A stretch of DNA of 64,000 nt from Paenarthrobacter aurescens (GTDB lineage Bacteria > Actinomycetota > Actinomycetes > Actinomycetales > Micrococcaceae): contig NZ_CP157456.1 of the NCBI RefSeq assembly GCF_041549525.1, forward strand, positions 3,534,001 to 3,598,000. Direction: 5' to 3'. Each line of letters opens with the position of its first letter. Position 1 is the stretch's first letter. The notes beneath the pieces were generated by a model. It worked only from the letters and a program-made list of their open reading frames with translations. It was not told the origin of the DNA and made no database searches. Positions 18,245-26,803 of the stretch are shown in pieces. The translations under genes were made by a program, and so were the position numbers.

Positions 18245-18913
18245 TCAGTCCCTTACCAACTCCAGTGCTTCGAGCTTTCCGGCAAACAGAAGCGCGGCGT
18301 CGCTGAGATCCGCTTCAGCGAGCCGCCTTGTGCCCTCGACGTCCGCGTTGAGCACGGTTGGGGCGAAGCGGATGTGCGTGGCGTCGCTGATCCCTACAAA
18401 GTTCAACCAGTCGGCGAAGAAGGTGCTGCTGAAATCGGAACCGAACGCTGCAGGAACTCCGTGAGCATAAACTCCGCTGGTGTGGATGGCTACCGCGTGC
18501 TTGCCCTGCATAAGTCCGGTGTAGCCCTGCTCCGGGTGGAATCCGAAGCTCCAGCCCGGCTGGGTGATGATGTCGATCCACTGCTTCAGCACGTAGGGCA
18601 CGCCTGCGTTCCACATGGGAATGTTGAAAACGTAGGCGTCCGCGGCCGCAAACTGGTCGAACACAGCTCGAGCAGACTCCCAGGCTGCCATCTGTTCGGG
18701 CGATTGGTCCCGGCCGGTGAAGACCGCCATTTTCGCGGCCGCTGCGGTCCGGCCGAAAGCCGGCAACGCGCCGTCGTCGAACAGGTTCACAGTCTCCACC
18801 TCGAACGTCTCAGGGACGGCAGCTTGAACTGAGTCAAGGAAGTGGTGGGCGAGCCGCAGGGAATCGCTGTGCGCGTAGCGGGGCGAGGCATTGATGTGGA
18901 GGATGGAGGGCAT
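18245..18913 (-). CDS. azoR: FMN-dependent NADH-azoreductase
   Basis: A 222-residue flavodoxin-fold NAD(P)H oxidoreductase. It begins SILHINASPRYAHSDSLRLAHHF and carries the FMN-binding PMWNAGVPYVLKQWIDII block, both typical of AzoR. Such enzymes reduce quinones and azo dyes and are usually induced by electrophilic stress. The ATG at 18913 has a GGAAAG ribosome site. It is divergent from an HxlR-type regulator, the common control arrangement for this enzyme. Confidence 0.87.
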   Translation of the reverse strand: MPSILHINASPRYAHSDSLRLAHHFLDSVQAAVPETFEVETVNLFDDGALPAFGRTAAAAKMAVFTGRDQSPEQMAAWESARAVFDQFAAADAYVFNIPMWNAGVPYVLKQWIDIITQPGWSFGFHPEQGYTGLMQGKHAVAIHTSGVYAHGVPAAFGSDFSSTFFADWLNFVGISDATHIRFAPTVLNADVEGTRRLAEADLSDAALLFAGKLEALELVRD

Positions 18914-18923
18914 GCTTTCCTTT

Positions 18924-18954
18924 CGATCCGGGGGACGCTTTGCCCCCCGGATCG
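18924..18954 (-). promoter_or_regulatory. Stem-loop in the azoR leader
   Basis: A perfect 11-bp stem (18924-18934 with 18944-18954) sits 11 bases upstream of the azoR ATG, next to its ribosome site. It could stabilise the mRNA or modulate translation, or be the end of an upstream operator. Confidence 0.5.
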
Positions 18955-19005
18955 ATCCTCGCCCGGGTATGTAACCCAGCGTAAGAACGCACTTTATTGT
19001 GCCCA

Positions 19006-19023
19006 AGGCACCCCCGGGTGCCT
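19006..19023. promoter_or_regulatory. Palindrome upstream of the HxlR gene
   Basis: An 18-bp palindrome (AGGCACCC-CC-GGGTGCCT) lies 14 bp before the regulator start and in the azoR/HxlR divergent region. It is a candidate operator for autoregulation. Confidence 0.5.
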
Positions 19024-19037
19024 GCGATGATGAGGGC

Positions 19038-19454
19038 ATGACACTCACAGCTGACCAAAGCCGCGAGCGGGAACAGCACCGGTACAACGCCTCCCTGGAG
19101 TTCTGCCCTGCACGCCAACTGATGGAAGCCATCAGCAGTAAATGGGTGACGCTGGTGATGCTCGCCTTGGAGGAAGGGCCGCAACGGCACAGTGAACTGC
19201 GACGCCGAATTCCCGGCGCCAGCCAGAAAATGCTGACCTCAACACTCCGCACCCTGGAGCGTGACGGCCTCATCACCCGTGAGGTCACTGCATCCGTTCC
19301 GGTGCGGACTGACTATGAGCTCACGCACCGCGGACAATCTTTGCTGCCGGTGATTTTCCGCCTCAAGGAGTGGGCGGAGGACAACATGGATGCTGTGGCT
19401 GCCTCCCGCCAACACCATGACAGAGTCCGTGCCGGCGTCGCAGCAGGCCAGTAG
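19038..19454 (+). CDS. HxlR-family transcriptional regulator
   Basis: A 138-residue winged-helix regulator. The HxlR core is CPARQLMEAISSKWVTLVMLALEEGPQRHSELRRRIPGASQKMLTSTLRTLERDGLITRE; the Cys near the start of the domain is the one used for redox or quinone sensing in relatives such as YodB. The C-terminal dimer helix is LPVIFRLKEWAEDNM. It is divergent from azoR and probably represses it. Confidence 0.9.
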   Translation: MTLTADQSREREQHRYNASLEFCPARQLMEAISSKWVTLVMLALEEGPQRHSELRRRIPGASQKMLTSTLRTLERDGLITREVTASVPVRTDYELTHRGQSLLPVIFRLKEWAEDNMDAVAASRQHHDRVRAGVAAGQ

Positions 19455-19494
19455 GCTGGAAACGTTCGTGTTGAACCGCATCGAAGGGACTTGA

Positions 19495-20334
<840 letters not shown>

Positions 20335-20340
20335 GTCCCG

Positions 20341-20405
20341 GGAGTTTTTGTACAGCAGATGACCTTTAGAAGGCGTTTTAAGGGCATTTGCTGTACACAA
20401 ACTCC
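20341..20405. terminator. Long imperfect inverted repeat between convergent genes
   Basis: GGAGTTTTTGTACAGCA (from 20341) pairs with TGCTGTACACAAACTCC (20389-20405) with one mismatch region and a long internal loop. It sits between the convergent hydrolase and CYTH-CHAD genes and touches the latter's stop, so it is probably a shared terminator. Confidence 0.6.
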
Positions 20406-21946
20406 TACTTCTTGAGGCGCAGCTTCCGCGCTTTCGTGCCCTTCTGCAGGTACTCCTGCTGCGTGGCTTCGGCAGCGGTGCGTTCCATCGCATGGAGCAC
20501 TCCATACGTGAACGCACCGTTGCTGATCCCTGGCGCGGAACCCAGCTTCAGCAGTTCTTCACGCGCCATGACGCTGTCCTGATGGTCGCCGAGGATGGAT
20601 TGGACGTTGTGCGCAGCGTTCCCCAGCTTCACAGCACGCTTACCGTGGATGCCTTCCACGGCTGCGGCGGCAAAGCGCAATTTCTTGGCTGCCTTCCGGA
20701 CTTCGTGGAACGCTTTGTCGCGTTGAGGCCCGACGGCGGCACTCACCGCTTCGTCATGCCGTTTGCGGAGCCTTTTGCCCGCCTTGTTGACGAGCTTCGC
20801 GGTGGTCTTCAATGCCGGCGCCGAACCCTTTGCTGCCAGCGGCGGATGCTCAAGGAAGGCTTCCAGGTTGTCCAGCAAAGTGAAGTAGCGGGGGCTGTTC
20901 AAGCGGTTCCTCACCGCTGACATTGCCGTACCGGCCCTTACGCTCATGCGTTCTTCCAGCTCGTCCACCAGCTGACCCAGAACCAGCTTCCCGGGCAATT
21001 CATCCAGGCTGCCCTTCAACCGTTCGTGGAGCACCTCCACATCCCGGTACCGGCCCAGGGTTTTGGCAAGCGATTTCAATTCTCGTTCCAGGTCCTTCAC
21101 GGCATCCGGTTCGAAAAGCGCACTGTACCCATGGAGCACGGCCCGGATCCTACGGATTTGGGACCTCATCTGATGGACCGAATCCTCGCGGTCAAGCCGG
21201 ACGTGGGAGTCTTGGAGGAGCATCTCGGCCACTTGCTCGTCCAGATAATTGAGCACGGGAACCACCGCCGGGCCCTTGCCGCTGGGCTCCTCACGAACAG
21301 TACGTTTCGGAGCCGGCCAGGCCTCGCCCAATGCGGTAGCCAGCTTGGAGGTCCGCTCGCTCGGCTTCGCTCCAGCCTCTGAGAGCTGCCTCGTTATGGA
21401 CCCCAGCAACGCATTCTCCGCCTCATCCGCGTCATCGGAGTCTGCCAACTCAACTTCCCATTCCCGCCATTGAAGCTCCCGAGGCTCCCGAGGCTCCCCA
21501 AGCATGGATTTGGCGCTGACGTGGTCATCCACGAAATCGGCCACGCGGTGACCATCGGTGCCGTACAGGGGGTAGCTGGTCCGTTCCGTGTTCAGTGTGG
21601 CGATGGCGCCCACTGCATGGCCACGGGTATAGGCGATTACGCGGTCCATGAGTTCAACGGGGACTGCATCGGCAGTACCCAAGGGTGCCTGGATCTCTGT
21701 CCTTCTTCCCGCACTGTGTGGAAGCTTCAGATGCCAGCCGGCGTCCGGACCACCGGTGCGGCGCCGCAACGTGATCCCGCGGGCGGCGAGGGCAAGGTGC
21801 CGCGTATCAAAGTAGATGGCTTCCAAGCTGTGGCTGGCCGGTTCTCCCACTTTTCCGATGCTCTCCAACTGGTCCAGAGGCGGCAGTGGGGTGGACGCGT
21901 CGGCGTCGAATTTCTGTTCAACTTCCACAGTGCCGGAGGTCGCCAT
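20405..21946 (-). CDS. CYTH-CHAD domain protein
   Basis: A 513-residue two-domain protein. Residues ~5-200 are a CYTH triphosphate-tunnel domain with the ExExK motif (VEVEQKF) and the Arg/Lys/Glu tunnel set (ITLRRRTGG, WHLKLP, EWEVEL). Residues ~225-510 are a helical CHAD domain with the His-containing repeats (VHQMRSQIRRIRAVLHGY, HEVRKAAKKLRFAAA). CYTH domains hydrolyse or bind triphosphates, and CHAD binds polyphosphate, so the protein probably acts in polyphosphate metabolism. Confidence 0.93.
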   Translation of the reverse strand: MATSGTVEVEQKFDADASTPLPPLDQLESIGKVGEPASHSLEAIYFDTRHLALAARGITLRRRTGGPDAGWHLKLPHSAGRRTEIQAPLGTADAVPVELMDRVIAYTRGHAVGAIATLNTERTSYPLYGTDGHRVADFVDDHVSAKSMLGEPREPRELQWREWEVELADSDDADEAENALLGSITRQLSEAGAKPSERTSKLATALGEAWPAPKRTVREEPSGKGPAVVPVLNYLDEQVAEMLLQDSHVRLDREDSVHQMRSQIRRIRAVLHGYSALFEPDAVKDLERELKSLAKTLGRYRDVEVLHERLKGSLDELPGKLVLGQLVDELEERMSVRAGTAMSAVRNRLNSPRYFTLLDNLEAFLEHPPLAAKGSAPALKTTAKLVNKAGKRLRKRHDEAVSAAVGPQRDKAFHEVRKAAKKLRFAAAAVEGIHGKRAVKLGNAAHNVQSILGDHQDSVMAREELLKLGSAPGISNGAFTYGVLHAMERTAAEATQQEYLQKGTKARKLRLKK

Positions 21947-21978
21947 GGCCGCAGGACTCCTATCCTCGGGGGTGCCGC

Positions 21979-22009
21979 GAGGGCCGGCCCGTTATAGTGG
22001 CCGGCCCTC
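21979..22009. terminator. GC-rich stem-loop upstream of CYTH-CHAD
   Basis: A perfect 11-bp stem (GAGGGCCGGCC and its complement, 21979-21989 with 21999-22009) lies between two minus-strand genes. It may terminate the SRPBCC transcript or shape the CYTH-CHAD leader. Confidence 0.5.
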
Positions 22010-22078
22010 GTTGGAGCTATTTCATTGCATCCATCTCCAGTGTGGGTCAGTTCAGTGCCCCACACCAGAGATCCCCCG

Positions 22079-22699
22079 CTAGAGGCCTGGTGCGCGTGGC
22101 TGCGGCGGTTCGGCCGGCCCTTCATTAGCGGCCGGCGCATTGGCACCGGGGGCATTTGCGGCGGGCGCCGAAAGGTCCGGATCAACAGGTGGGAACTCGG
22201 CCGTTGTTACTCCACTGCCAAAGGTCTCACCCGTGTCATCAACGTCTCCGCCGGACACCGTGCCGCGCCAGGCACCGGTTTCATGACCCTGGGCTTCGAT
22301 GAATTTCTTGAACTTGTCCAGATCTGCACCAACTCGCAGGCTGTCCGCACCAAGGGCTGAACCTGCCTTTTCAGCAAGGCCCTCGGGCTCCCACACGATC
22401 TCAACGTTCACCCGCGTCCGGTCAGCGCCCAAGGGCTCGAAGCTCACCGTGCCGCCGTTTCGTGGGCCATCAACGCTGGCCCAGCTGATCAAGGAGTCCG
22501 GCACCTGCTCAACGATTTGCGCGTTGTACTCGCGCTTCACTCCGCCCACATTGGTGGAAAAGTGAAGGCCCGTCTCGTCAATTTGTTCTACGGCCTCCAC
22601 TCCGTTCATGAACTGAGGGAAGGTCTCAAACTGTGTCCACTGGTTGTAGGCGACAGATACAGGGACATCTACTTCAACTGATTTATTGACCGTAGCCAT
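22079..22699 (-). CDS. SRPBCC-family (polyketide cyclase/START-like) protein with disordered tail
   Basis: A 206-residue protein. Residues 1-150 are a helix-grip SRPBCC domain starting VNKSVEVDVPVSVAYNQWTQFETFPQFMNGVEAVEQID, the pattern of the actinobacterial 'cyclase' relatives found with general-stress genes. Residues ~165-206 are a low-complexity Ala/Pro/Asn tail. Ligand unknown. Confidence 0.85.
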   Translation of the reverse strand: MATVNKSVEVDVPVSVAYNQWTQFETFPQFMNGVEAVEQIDETGLHFSTNVGGVKREYNAQIVEQVPDSLISWASVDGPRNGGTVSFEPLGADRTRVNVEIVWEPEGLAEKAGSALGADSLRVGADLDKFKKFIEAQGHETGAWRGTVSGGDVDDTGETFGSGVTTAEFPPVDPDLSAPAANAPGANAPAANEGPAEPPQPRAPGL

Positions 22700-22811
22700 A
22701 GGTTGCTCCTTCGATCGAGTCTCGGGTGCTCATGCTGTACTGCTGGGGCGCGCCAGCCGGCTGGCTGCTTAACCAGTGGCGCGCCTGTCTTAAGCGCGCC
22801 AGCCGAAGCTC

Positions 22812-23165
22812 TTAGCCGGCGTCGAAACTTTCTTCGTCATCGTCATTGGGAGCCTCTTCCTGCGGAAGATCGTTGCCGCTGCCGTCCGGCAGGCTGTCGT
22901 CATTGCCGTCGGGCAACGAGGACTGCTCGGCGTGGGCCTGCTCCTCGGTTCCGCCGAATCGGCCGGCACCGGGCTCGCCTGCGCTGTCTGAATCCTCCGG
23001 ATCCAGGTGGCTGAGGTTTGGCGCTCCAGTGCCCTCGCCGAGGGAGGCTTCCTCGATGTCTTCTTCTACGCGGGGCTGCGCCTGGCCTCCGCCGGCTTCC
23101 TGCTCGGCGGTAGGAGTGCCGTAGCCTCCCACTTCCTCTTCCGGTGTGGCATTCTGCTTGTCCAT
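22812..23165 (-). CDS. Acidic low-complexity hypothetical protein
   Basis: A 117-residue protein rich in Glu, Asp, Gly, Pro and Ser with no membrane or enzyme motif. It ends in a strongly acidic run (PNDDDEESFDAG), and the motif SLPDG occurs twice. A GGAAAGGAC ribosome site precedes the ATG. It is probably disordered. Function unknown; similar acidic stress-linked proteins occur in related genera. Confidence 0.7.
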   Translation of the reverse strand: MDKQNATPEEEVGGYGTPTAEQEAGGGQAQPRVEEDIEEASLGEGTGAPNLSHLDPEDSDSAGEPGAGRFGGTEEQAHAEQSSLPDGNDDSLPDGSGNDLPQEEAPNDDDEESFDAG

Positions 23166-23431
23166 GTGAACTGTCCTTTCCCTGAGCGGTGGAACGTGTT
23201 AATGGAACACTTCGAACCTATAAGGCCCCTTGGTGGCATGTCCATGCCTTTGACGATAATAGTCAGCAAACTTAGTAAAAGGCTATTCGAGGGCGTAGGG
23301 TGCTCCCCTGGGTCATCCCGCAGAGCATCGCCACGGGACGTCAAGTGACATGCGCAGCGGCGCGTGACTGGGCCGCCGTCATACTTCCCGCCAGGTCCAC
23401 CGCAGGACTGCGGACAGACGGCAGGGGTTAC

Positions 23432-23635
23432 TTACGAGGGTTGTGGAATCTCACAGCCACCTTGCGGATCCAAGCCCGTGTAATTGAGCGGGCCGGCAAC
23501 AATATTCAACGCAATGGTGGCGATCTGCGAACACTGCGCGGGGGGAGATGTGAAATATCCCCGCTGACCGGCAGCAACGGCACCGATAATGAGCCACACC
23601 ACCACGAACAACCCGATGATTGATCCAATTCGCAT
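23432..23635 (-). CDS. Small single-pass membrane protein
   Basis: A 67-residue protein. Residues ~5-22 are hydrophobic (IIGLFVVVWLIIGAVAAG), followed by an extracytoplasmic-type tail with two Cys (AQCSQIATIALNIVAGPLNYTGLDPQGGC). This resembles small conserved actinobacterial membrane proteins of unknown function. Confidence 0.7.
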   Translation of the reverse strand: MRIGSIIGLFVVVWLIIGAVAAGQRGYFTSPPAQCSQIATIALNIVAGPLNYTGLDPQGGCEIPQPS

Positions 23636-23753
23636 TCATTTCCCAATCGCTAAAGACAACCCAGCAATTAGCGGACAAACCGTGAAACCTGGCCTGCCAC
23701 AAGAGCGCGGCCGCGTACTGGATTTCTCCTGTTCGCGGCCGCGCTGGTGCCCA

Positions 23754-24017
23754 TCAATCCGTGGGATTGGTTTCGGTAGTCAGACCACGCGTATCCGCGG
23801 TCTTCTCGTCCTTTTCTTCTGCCGGTCCGGGCGGACTGGCCGATTCGCTGGGACCGGCATCGACGGCGTCGTCCGGACTTTCCGACGAAGCATCACCTAC
23901 CGGCACCTGGCTACTTGACTCGGGCATTCCAGGGTCCCTGGGAATAGGGTGACCGGGAGTGGTGGTCCCATCGCGAACCTGGGCAAAACCGGCAACTTCG
24001 CTTGGGTCTGTCGTCAT
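23754..24017 (-). CDS. Hypothetical Pro/Ser/Asp-rich protein
   Basis: An 87-residue protein from ATG 24017. Its start overlaps the stop of the upstream 52-residue membrane protein by ATGA, which fixes the start and marks an operon. The sequence (DPSEVAGFAQVRDGTTTPGHPIPRDPG then Ser/Asp/Pro repeats) has no recognised domain. Confidence 0.6.
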   Translation of the reverse strand: MTTDPSEVAGFAQVRDGTTTPGHPIPRDPGMPESSSQVPVGDASSESPDDAVDAGPSESASPPGPAEEKDEKTADTRGLTTETNPTD

Positions 24018-24172
24018 ACGCGCGACCGGCCTCGGCCCACTACCCAGCCAATGAGGGCCAGCACCAGCAGGATGATTCCAACCCACAGCAGGAAGCTGAG
24101 AGCTTGATTGAATCCGCCCACCAAGAGCAAGATGATCGCAATTACACCGGCGATTATTAAGAGTGTATTCAT
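24014..24172 (-). CDS. 52-residue two-helix membrane protein
   Basis: A short gene from ATG 24172 to the stop at 24014. It begins MNTLLIIAGVIAIILLLVGG, has a second hydrophobic helix (FLLWVGIILLVLALIGWVVG) and ends in a basic GRGRSRV. The sequence pattern is that of small actinobacterial membrane proteins near stress genes. The stop overlaps the next start by ATGA, supporting it as real. Confidence 0.7.
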   Translation of the reverse strand: MNTLLIIAGVIAIILLLVGGFNQALSFLLWVGIILLVLALIGWVVGRGRSRV

Positions 24173-24561
24173 TGAGCTACGCATCCCTTTCAATAACGGT
24201 TGTCTATTCAGGAAGGCGTCCGCTGGTACTTCATTTCTGAAGCGCCACCCATGCCAACGGGCACCGATCAGGGAATTTCTCCCCTATATCGCTTACGTAC
24301 CCCCACGGAATTACTTCAAACGAACACTGGGTCCGCGAAGGGCACGTACATAGCATCATGATAGGCGTGCATTACGTCGTAGCGAAGTAGTTGGACAGGA
24401 AACTTGGAAGCCCTTTGAGGTGGACACCCTCAAGGTTCCACTCCTTTCCGGCCCCGATACCCGGCCACCCCCAGGTTGTGATCTACACCTCAACCGGCAC
24501 AAGTGACGCCCTTCCTGCGTTGTACATGGAACGAGTTGTACAGATGACGAAGGGAGGGCAC
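24173..24561. other. Intergenic stretch without a supported gene
   Basis: About 390 bases between divergent genes. Apart from a short inverted repeat (ACTTCATTTCTGAAGC, 24229-24244) nothing is identifiable. It must hold the promoter of the kinase-like gene. The frame of that gene is open upstream to 24391, but the ribosome site argues for the GTG start at 24562. Confidence 0.5.
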
Positions 24562-25152
24562 GTGCTTATTGTTCTGACGGGAATTGACGGATCAGGAAAA
24601 ACGACGGCGGCCCGCGCCTTGGTCGATTCGGCTCGCGCTGAAGGACGAAGCGCACTGCTGCTGAGCAATCATGCTGCCCGCCGGAGGATGTCCATCCTTT
24701 CGGCACGATACGGGTGGACGCTGCCACCACGGGTTACTGACACTATTGAAACAGCCGTCCGGCTGTTCAACGTGCTGCTCAACCATGCACGGGCCCGGCA
24801 ATTCCACGGCCTGGTAGTGATGGACCGTCACCTCCACTGCCAACTGGCCTTGCGCCGGACCGCCGGACTGGGACGCGGACGGCTGCTTCCGTGGCTGCTG
24901 AAGAAGCTCCCTGCAGCTGACCTGCACGTGCACTTCGACACCGACCCTGCCGTTGCTCATGCGCGGGTCATGGCGCGCGGTACAGATCAGGAGACAGTGG
25001 CCGATTTGCGGGCATTCCGGGACGCGTACCGTTCGCTGCCCGAATACAAAGACCTTGTTGAAGTGGACGCCAACGGCGAGCCCAGCGACGTCCTGGCCCA
25101 GCTGAACCGTGCGATCGCCGCCAGCGAAGAGGCAGCAGTCCCCCGCCCCTAG
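24562..25152 (+). CDS. Thymidylate-kinase-like P-loop kinase
   Basis: A 196-residue nucleoside-monophosphate-kinase-like protein. The GTG at 24562 follows a strong GGGAGGG site and gives LIVLTGIDGSGKTTAARAL, the canonical start with its P-loop. Further features are VVMDRHLHCQLALR (DR-type motif) and a LID-like Arg-rich stretch (HARVMARGTD). It is a divergent relative of dTMP kinase. With no DNA-replication neighbours it may phosphorylate another nucleotide or sugar. Confidence 0.8.
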   Translation: MLIVLTGIDGSGKTTAARALVDSARAEGRSALLLSNHAARRRMSILSARYGWTLPPRVTDTIETAVRLFNVLLNHARARQFHGLVVMDRHLHCQLALRRTAGLGRGRLLPWLLKKLPAADLHVHFDTDPAVAHARVMARGTDQETVADLRAFRDAYRSLPEYKDLVEVDANGEPSDVLAQLNRAIAASEEAAVPRP

Positions 25153-25229
25153 ACCTGGCTTGACTTGTTCCCTGTCGCTTGCCGGGTATGCTCCCCCCAT
25201 GCCAACTACGGCGTTCTTGGGGGAAGTTT

Positions 25230-25436
25230 ATGAGTACCAAAACCAGACGCAGTCTGCTGATCTTCGTGTTCGGATTCAGGACGTACGCTTCATTGATGCG
25301 CCCAGTGGGTGCTGTTTATGCCCTGTTGATCGGCCTCGCTGTGGTTGCGGCTGTTCTGCATGTCGACAGGCTCGTGCAGTCGAAACGTGTGCAAAGGAGT
25401 TCTTTGCGCGAAATGCACGGTCTTGGGCGACGCTAA
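25230..25436 (+). CDS. Small membrane protein
   Basis: A 68-residue protein from ATG 25230 with a GGGGGAAG ribosome site. It has a basic start (STKTRRSLLIFVFGF), one hydrophobic helix (RPVGAVYALLIGLAVVAAVLHV) and a basic Arg/Lys/His-rich tail. The 3' end overlaps the start region of the next gene. Function unknown. Confidence 0.55.
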   Translation: MSTKTRRSLLIFVFGFRTYASLMRPVGAVYALLIGLAVVAAVLHVDRLVQSKRVQRSSLREMHGLGRR

Positions 25437-25902
25437 GGTTTCAAGACTGATTTCAGTAGTTAGGATCAGCCGCGGCTCGCAGCAGGTCATCGCAAGCGTC
25501 ATGGGACTGGCTTGCGTCTTCGTCATCGTGACCGCCATTCCCAGCGGTGTGCTGCTGGTCAGCGCAGGGCTGGTTGCGGCCATTGCCCTCCTGACAGTCT
25601 CAGTACTTCACATCACGGTGACCGTTGAAGCCACAGAGCAGAACCTAACGGTCAGATGCCGTCCGTTCTACTCCAAGACGATCCCGCTGGAGGACATCCT
25701 TGATGCCTCCCCTGCGCCATCCAGTTCCATGATCGAAGGTTTCGGCGTCCGGTACTTGGGCCAGCGAACGTGGGGGCTGCTGGTCGGCGGTCCGGCCATC
25801 GCCCTGGAGACCCCCAGCCGCACCTGGCTGATCTCCACGCCAGACCCTGAGTCCACAGCCGCTTCCATCATGACCCAGGCCGGCAAACTGAGGGACAGCT
25901 AA
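25423..25902 (+). CDS. Membrane protein with PH-like domain
   Basis: About 159 residues. A hydrophobic hairpin (VIASVMGLACVFVIVTAIPSG ... AIALLTVSVLHITVTV) is followed by a beta-rich domain (NLTVRCRPFYSKTIPLEDILDA ... YLGQRTWGLLVGGPAIAL) of the bacterial PH type. The start is uncertain: TTG 25423 is used here, inside the previous gene's 3' end; an in-frame GTG at 25387 is an alternative. Function is unknown. Confidence 0.6.
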   Translation: MGDAKVSRLISVVRISRGSQQVIASVMGLACVFVIVTAIPSGVLLVSAGLVAAIALLTVSVLHITVTVEATEQNLTVRCRPFYSKTIPLEDILDASPAPSSSMIEGFGVRYLGQRTWGLLVGGPAIALETPSRTWLISTPDPESTAASIMTQAGKLRDS

Positions 25903-25927
25903 CGTCCCCGTTGGCTGTCCCTCAGTT
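25886..25927. terminator. Long terminator hairpin spanning a stop codon
   Basis: A 19-bp stem with one mismatch (25886-25904 with 25909-25927, four-base loop) overlaps the end of the PH-domain gene and lies before the convergent NUDIX gene end. It probably terminates in both directions. Confidence 0.85.
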
Positions 25928-25965
25928 GGAGCGCTTGCTATCCCCTGGTTGGGTGCGCATGTACG

Positions 25966-26700
25966 TTACTCCCGCGGTCGCATCAGCGGCGGGTTCAGGA
26001 CCGCGCGCGTGGGCTGGCCCGGCGTCGGACGCGCCTCGGGGGCGAGCCGGAAAAGCGCAGCCGGCCTCCCGGCGTCGCCCGTTGTCATCCGTCCGACTTC
26101 TTCCAGGAAGCCGGGCGTCCCAGTAGCTTTTCTGTGGAAGTTCCGCGGATCCAGGCGCGTACCCCACACGGCTTCGTAAACGGTGCGGAGTTGGGCAATG
26201 GTGAACTCTTCCCCGCAGAACGCGGCGCCCAAGGGTGAGTACTCGAGCTTGGATTTGGCCCGTTCCAGGGCGTCGTCGAGGATGCGCGCATGGTCGAAGG
26301 CGAGCTCAAGCGTCCCGTCGAGGACTTCCCGCACCGGGTACCAGGCAGCCTGTTCGGCGTCGCTGCCGGCCGCCAACACTGGAAAGTCCGGCGCGAGCAG
26401 CAGGTGCGCCACAGTGAGGACGTCGCCGCGGGGATCGCGCCCCTTCGGGCCGTAACTCCCCAACTGCTCAAGGTGCCCGGGCAGATGTTCGACACCGGTT
26501 TCCTCCGCGAGTTCCCGGCCCGCCGCCTCGAGGAGGTTCTCCCCCGCGAGGACGAAGCCGCCGGGAAGCGCGAGTTTGCCGCGGAAGGGCTCGATGAGTC
26601 GGGTGATGAGCAGGACGTTCAGCTCGCCTTCGCGAACGGTGAGGGCGACGACGTCGACGGTCACCGGGAAGCGCTCGGGCGCCGGATGGGATGCAGGCAT
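25966..26700 (-). CDS. NrtR-like NUDIX transcriptional regulator
   Basis: A 244-residue protein. The N-terminal NUDIX domain has a box-like GGFVLAGENLLEAAGRELAEETG after LALPGGFV. The C-terminal half is a winged-helix domain (FTIAQLRTVYEAVWGTRLDPRNFHRKATGTPGFLEEVG) as in NrtR regulators, which sense ADP-ribose or NAD-related metabolites and repress NAD genes. It is divergent from an SPFH protein and an NAD-kinase-like gene with two inverted-repeat sites between. So it is probably the repressor of that operon and itself. Confidence 0.85.
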   Translation of the reverse strand: MPASHPAPERFPVTVDVVALTVREGELNVLLITRLIEPFRGKLALPGGFVLAGENLLEAAGRELAEETGVEHLPGHLEQLGSYGPKGRDPRGDVLTVAHLLLAPDFPVLAAGSDAEQAAWYPVREVLDGTLELAFDHARILDDALERAKSKLEYSPLGAAFCGEEFTIAQLRTVYEAVWGTRLDPRNFHRKATGTPGFLEEVGRMTTGDAGRPAALFRLAPEARPTPGQPTRAVLNPPLMRPRE

Positions 26701-26716
26701 GCATCAATCGTAAGTA

Positions 26717-26739
26717 ATTATCGTCATGTTGACAATAAT
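26717..26739. promoter_or_regulatory. NrtR-type operator candidate 1
   Basis: A 23-bp inverted repeat (arms ATTATCGTCA and TGACAATAAT around the centre, one mismatch) lies 17 bp from the regulator start. It is nearly the same sequence as the site at 26762-26784. Confidence 0.72.
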
Positions 26740-26761
26740 GCTGAGCTGCCCCTACTGTAGA

Positions 26762-26784
26762 GTTATCGTCAAGTTGACGACAAC
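26762..26784. promoter_or_regulatory. NrtR-type operator candidate 2
   Basis: The second copy of the motif (GTTATCGTCA ... TGACGACAAC, one mismatch between arms) lies 45 bp from the first, just ahead of the SPFH gene. Both fit binding by one dimeric regulator controlling the divergent genes. Confidence 0.72.
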
Positions 26785-26803
26785 AAATGAAAGCGAGAAC
26801 ACC

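Noticed and set aside
22740..22811. GGCGCGCC-rich repeats as a terminator or mobile end
   Set aside because: Several short copies of CGCGCC are seen but they do not form one convincing stem or a flanked element.
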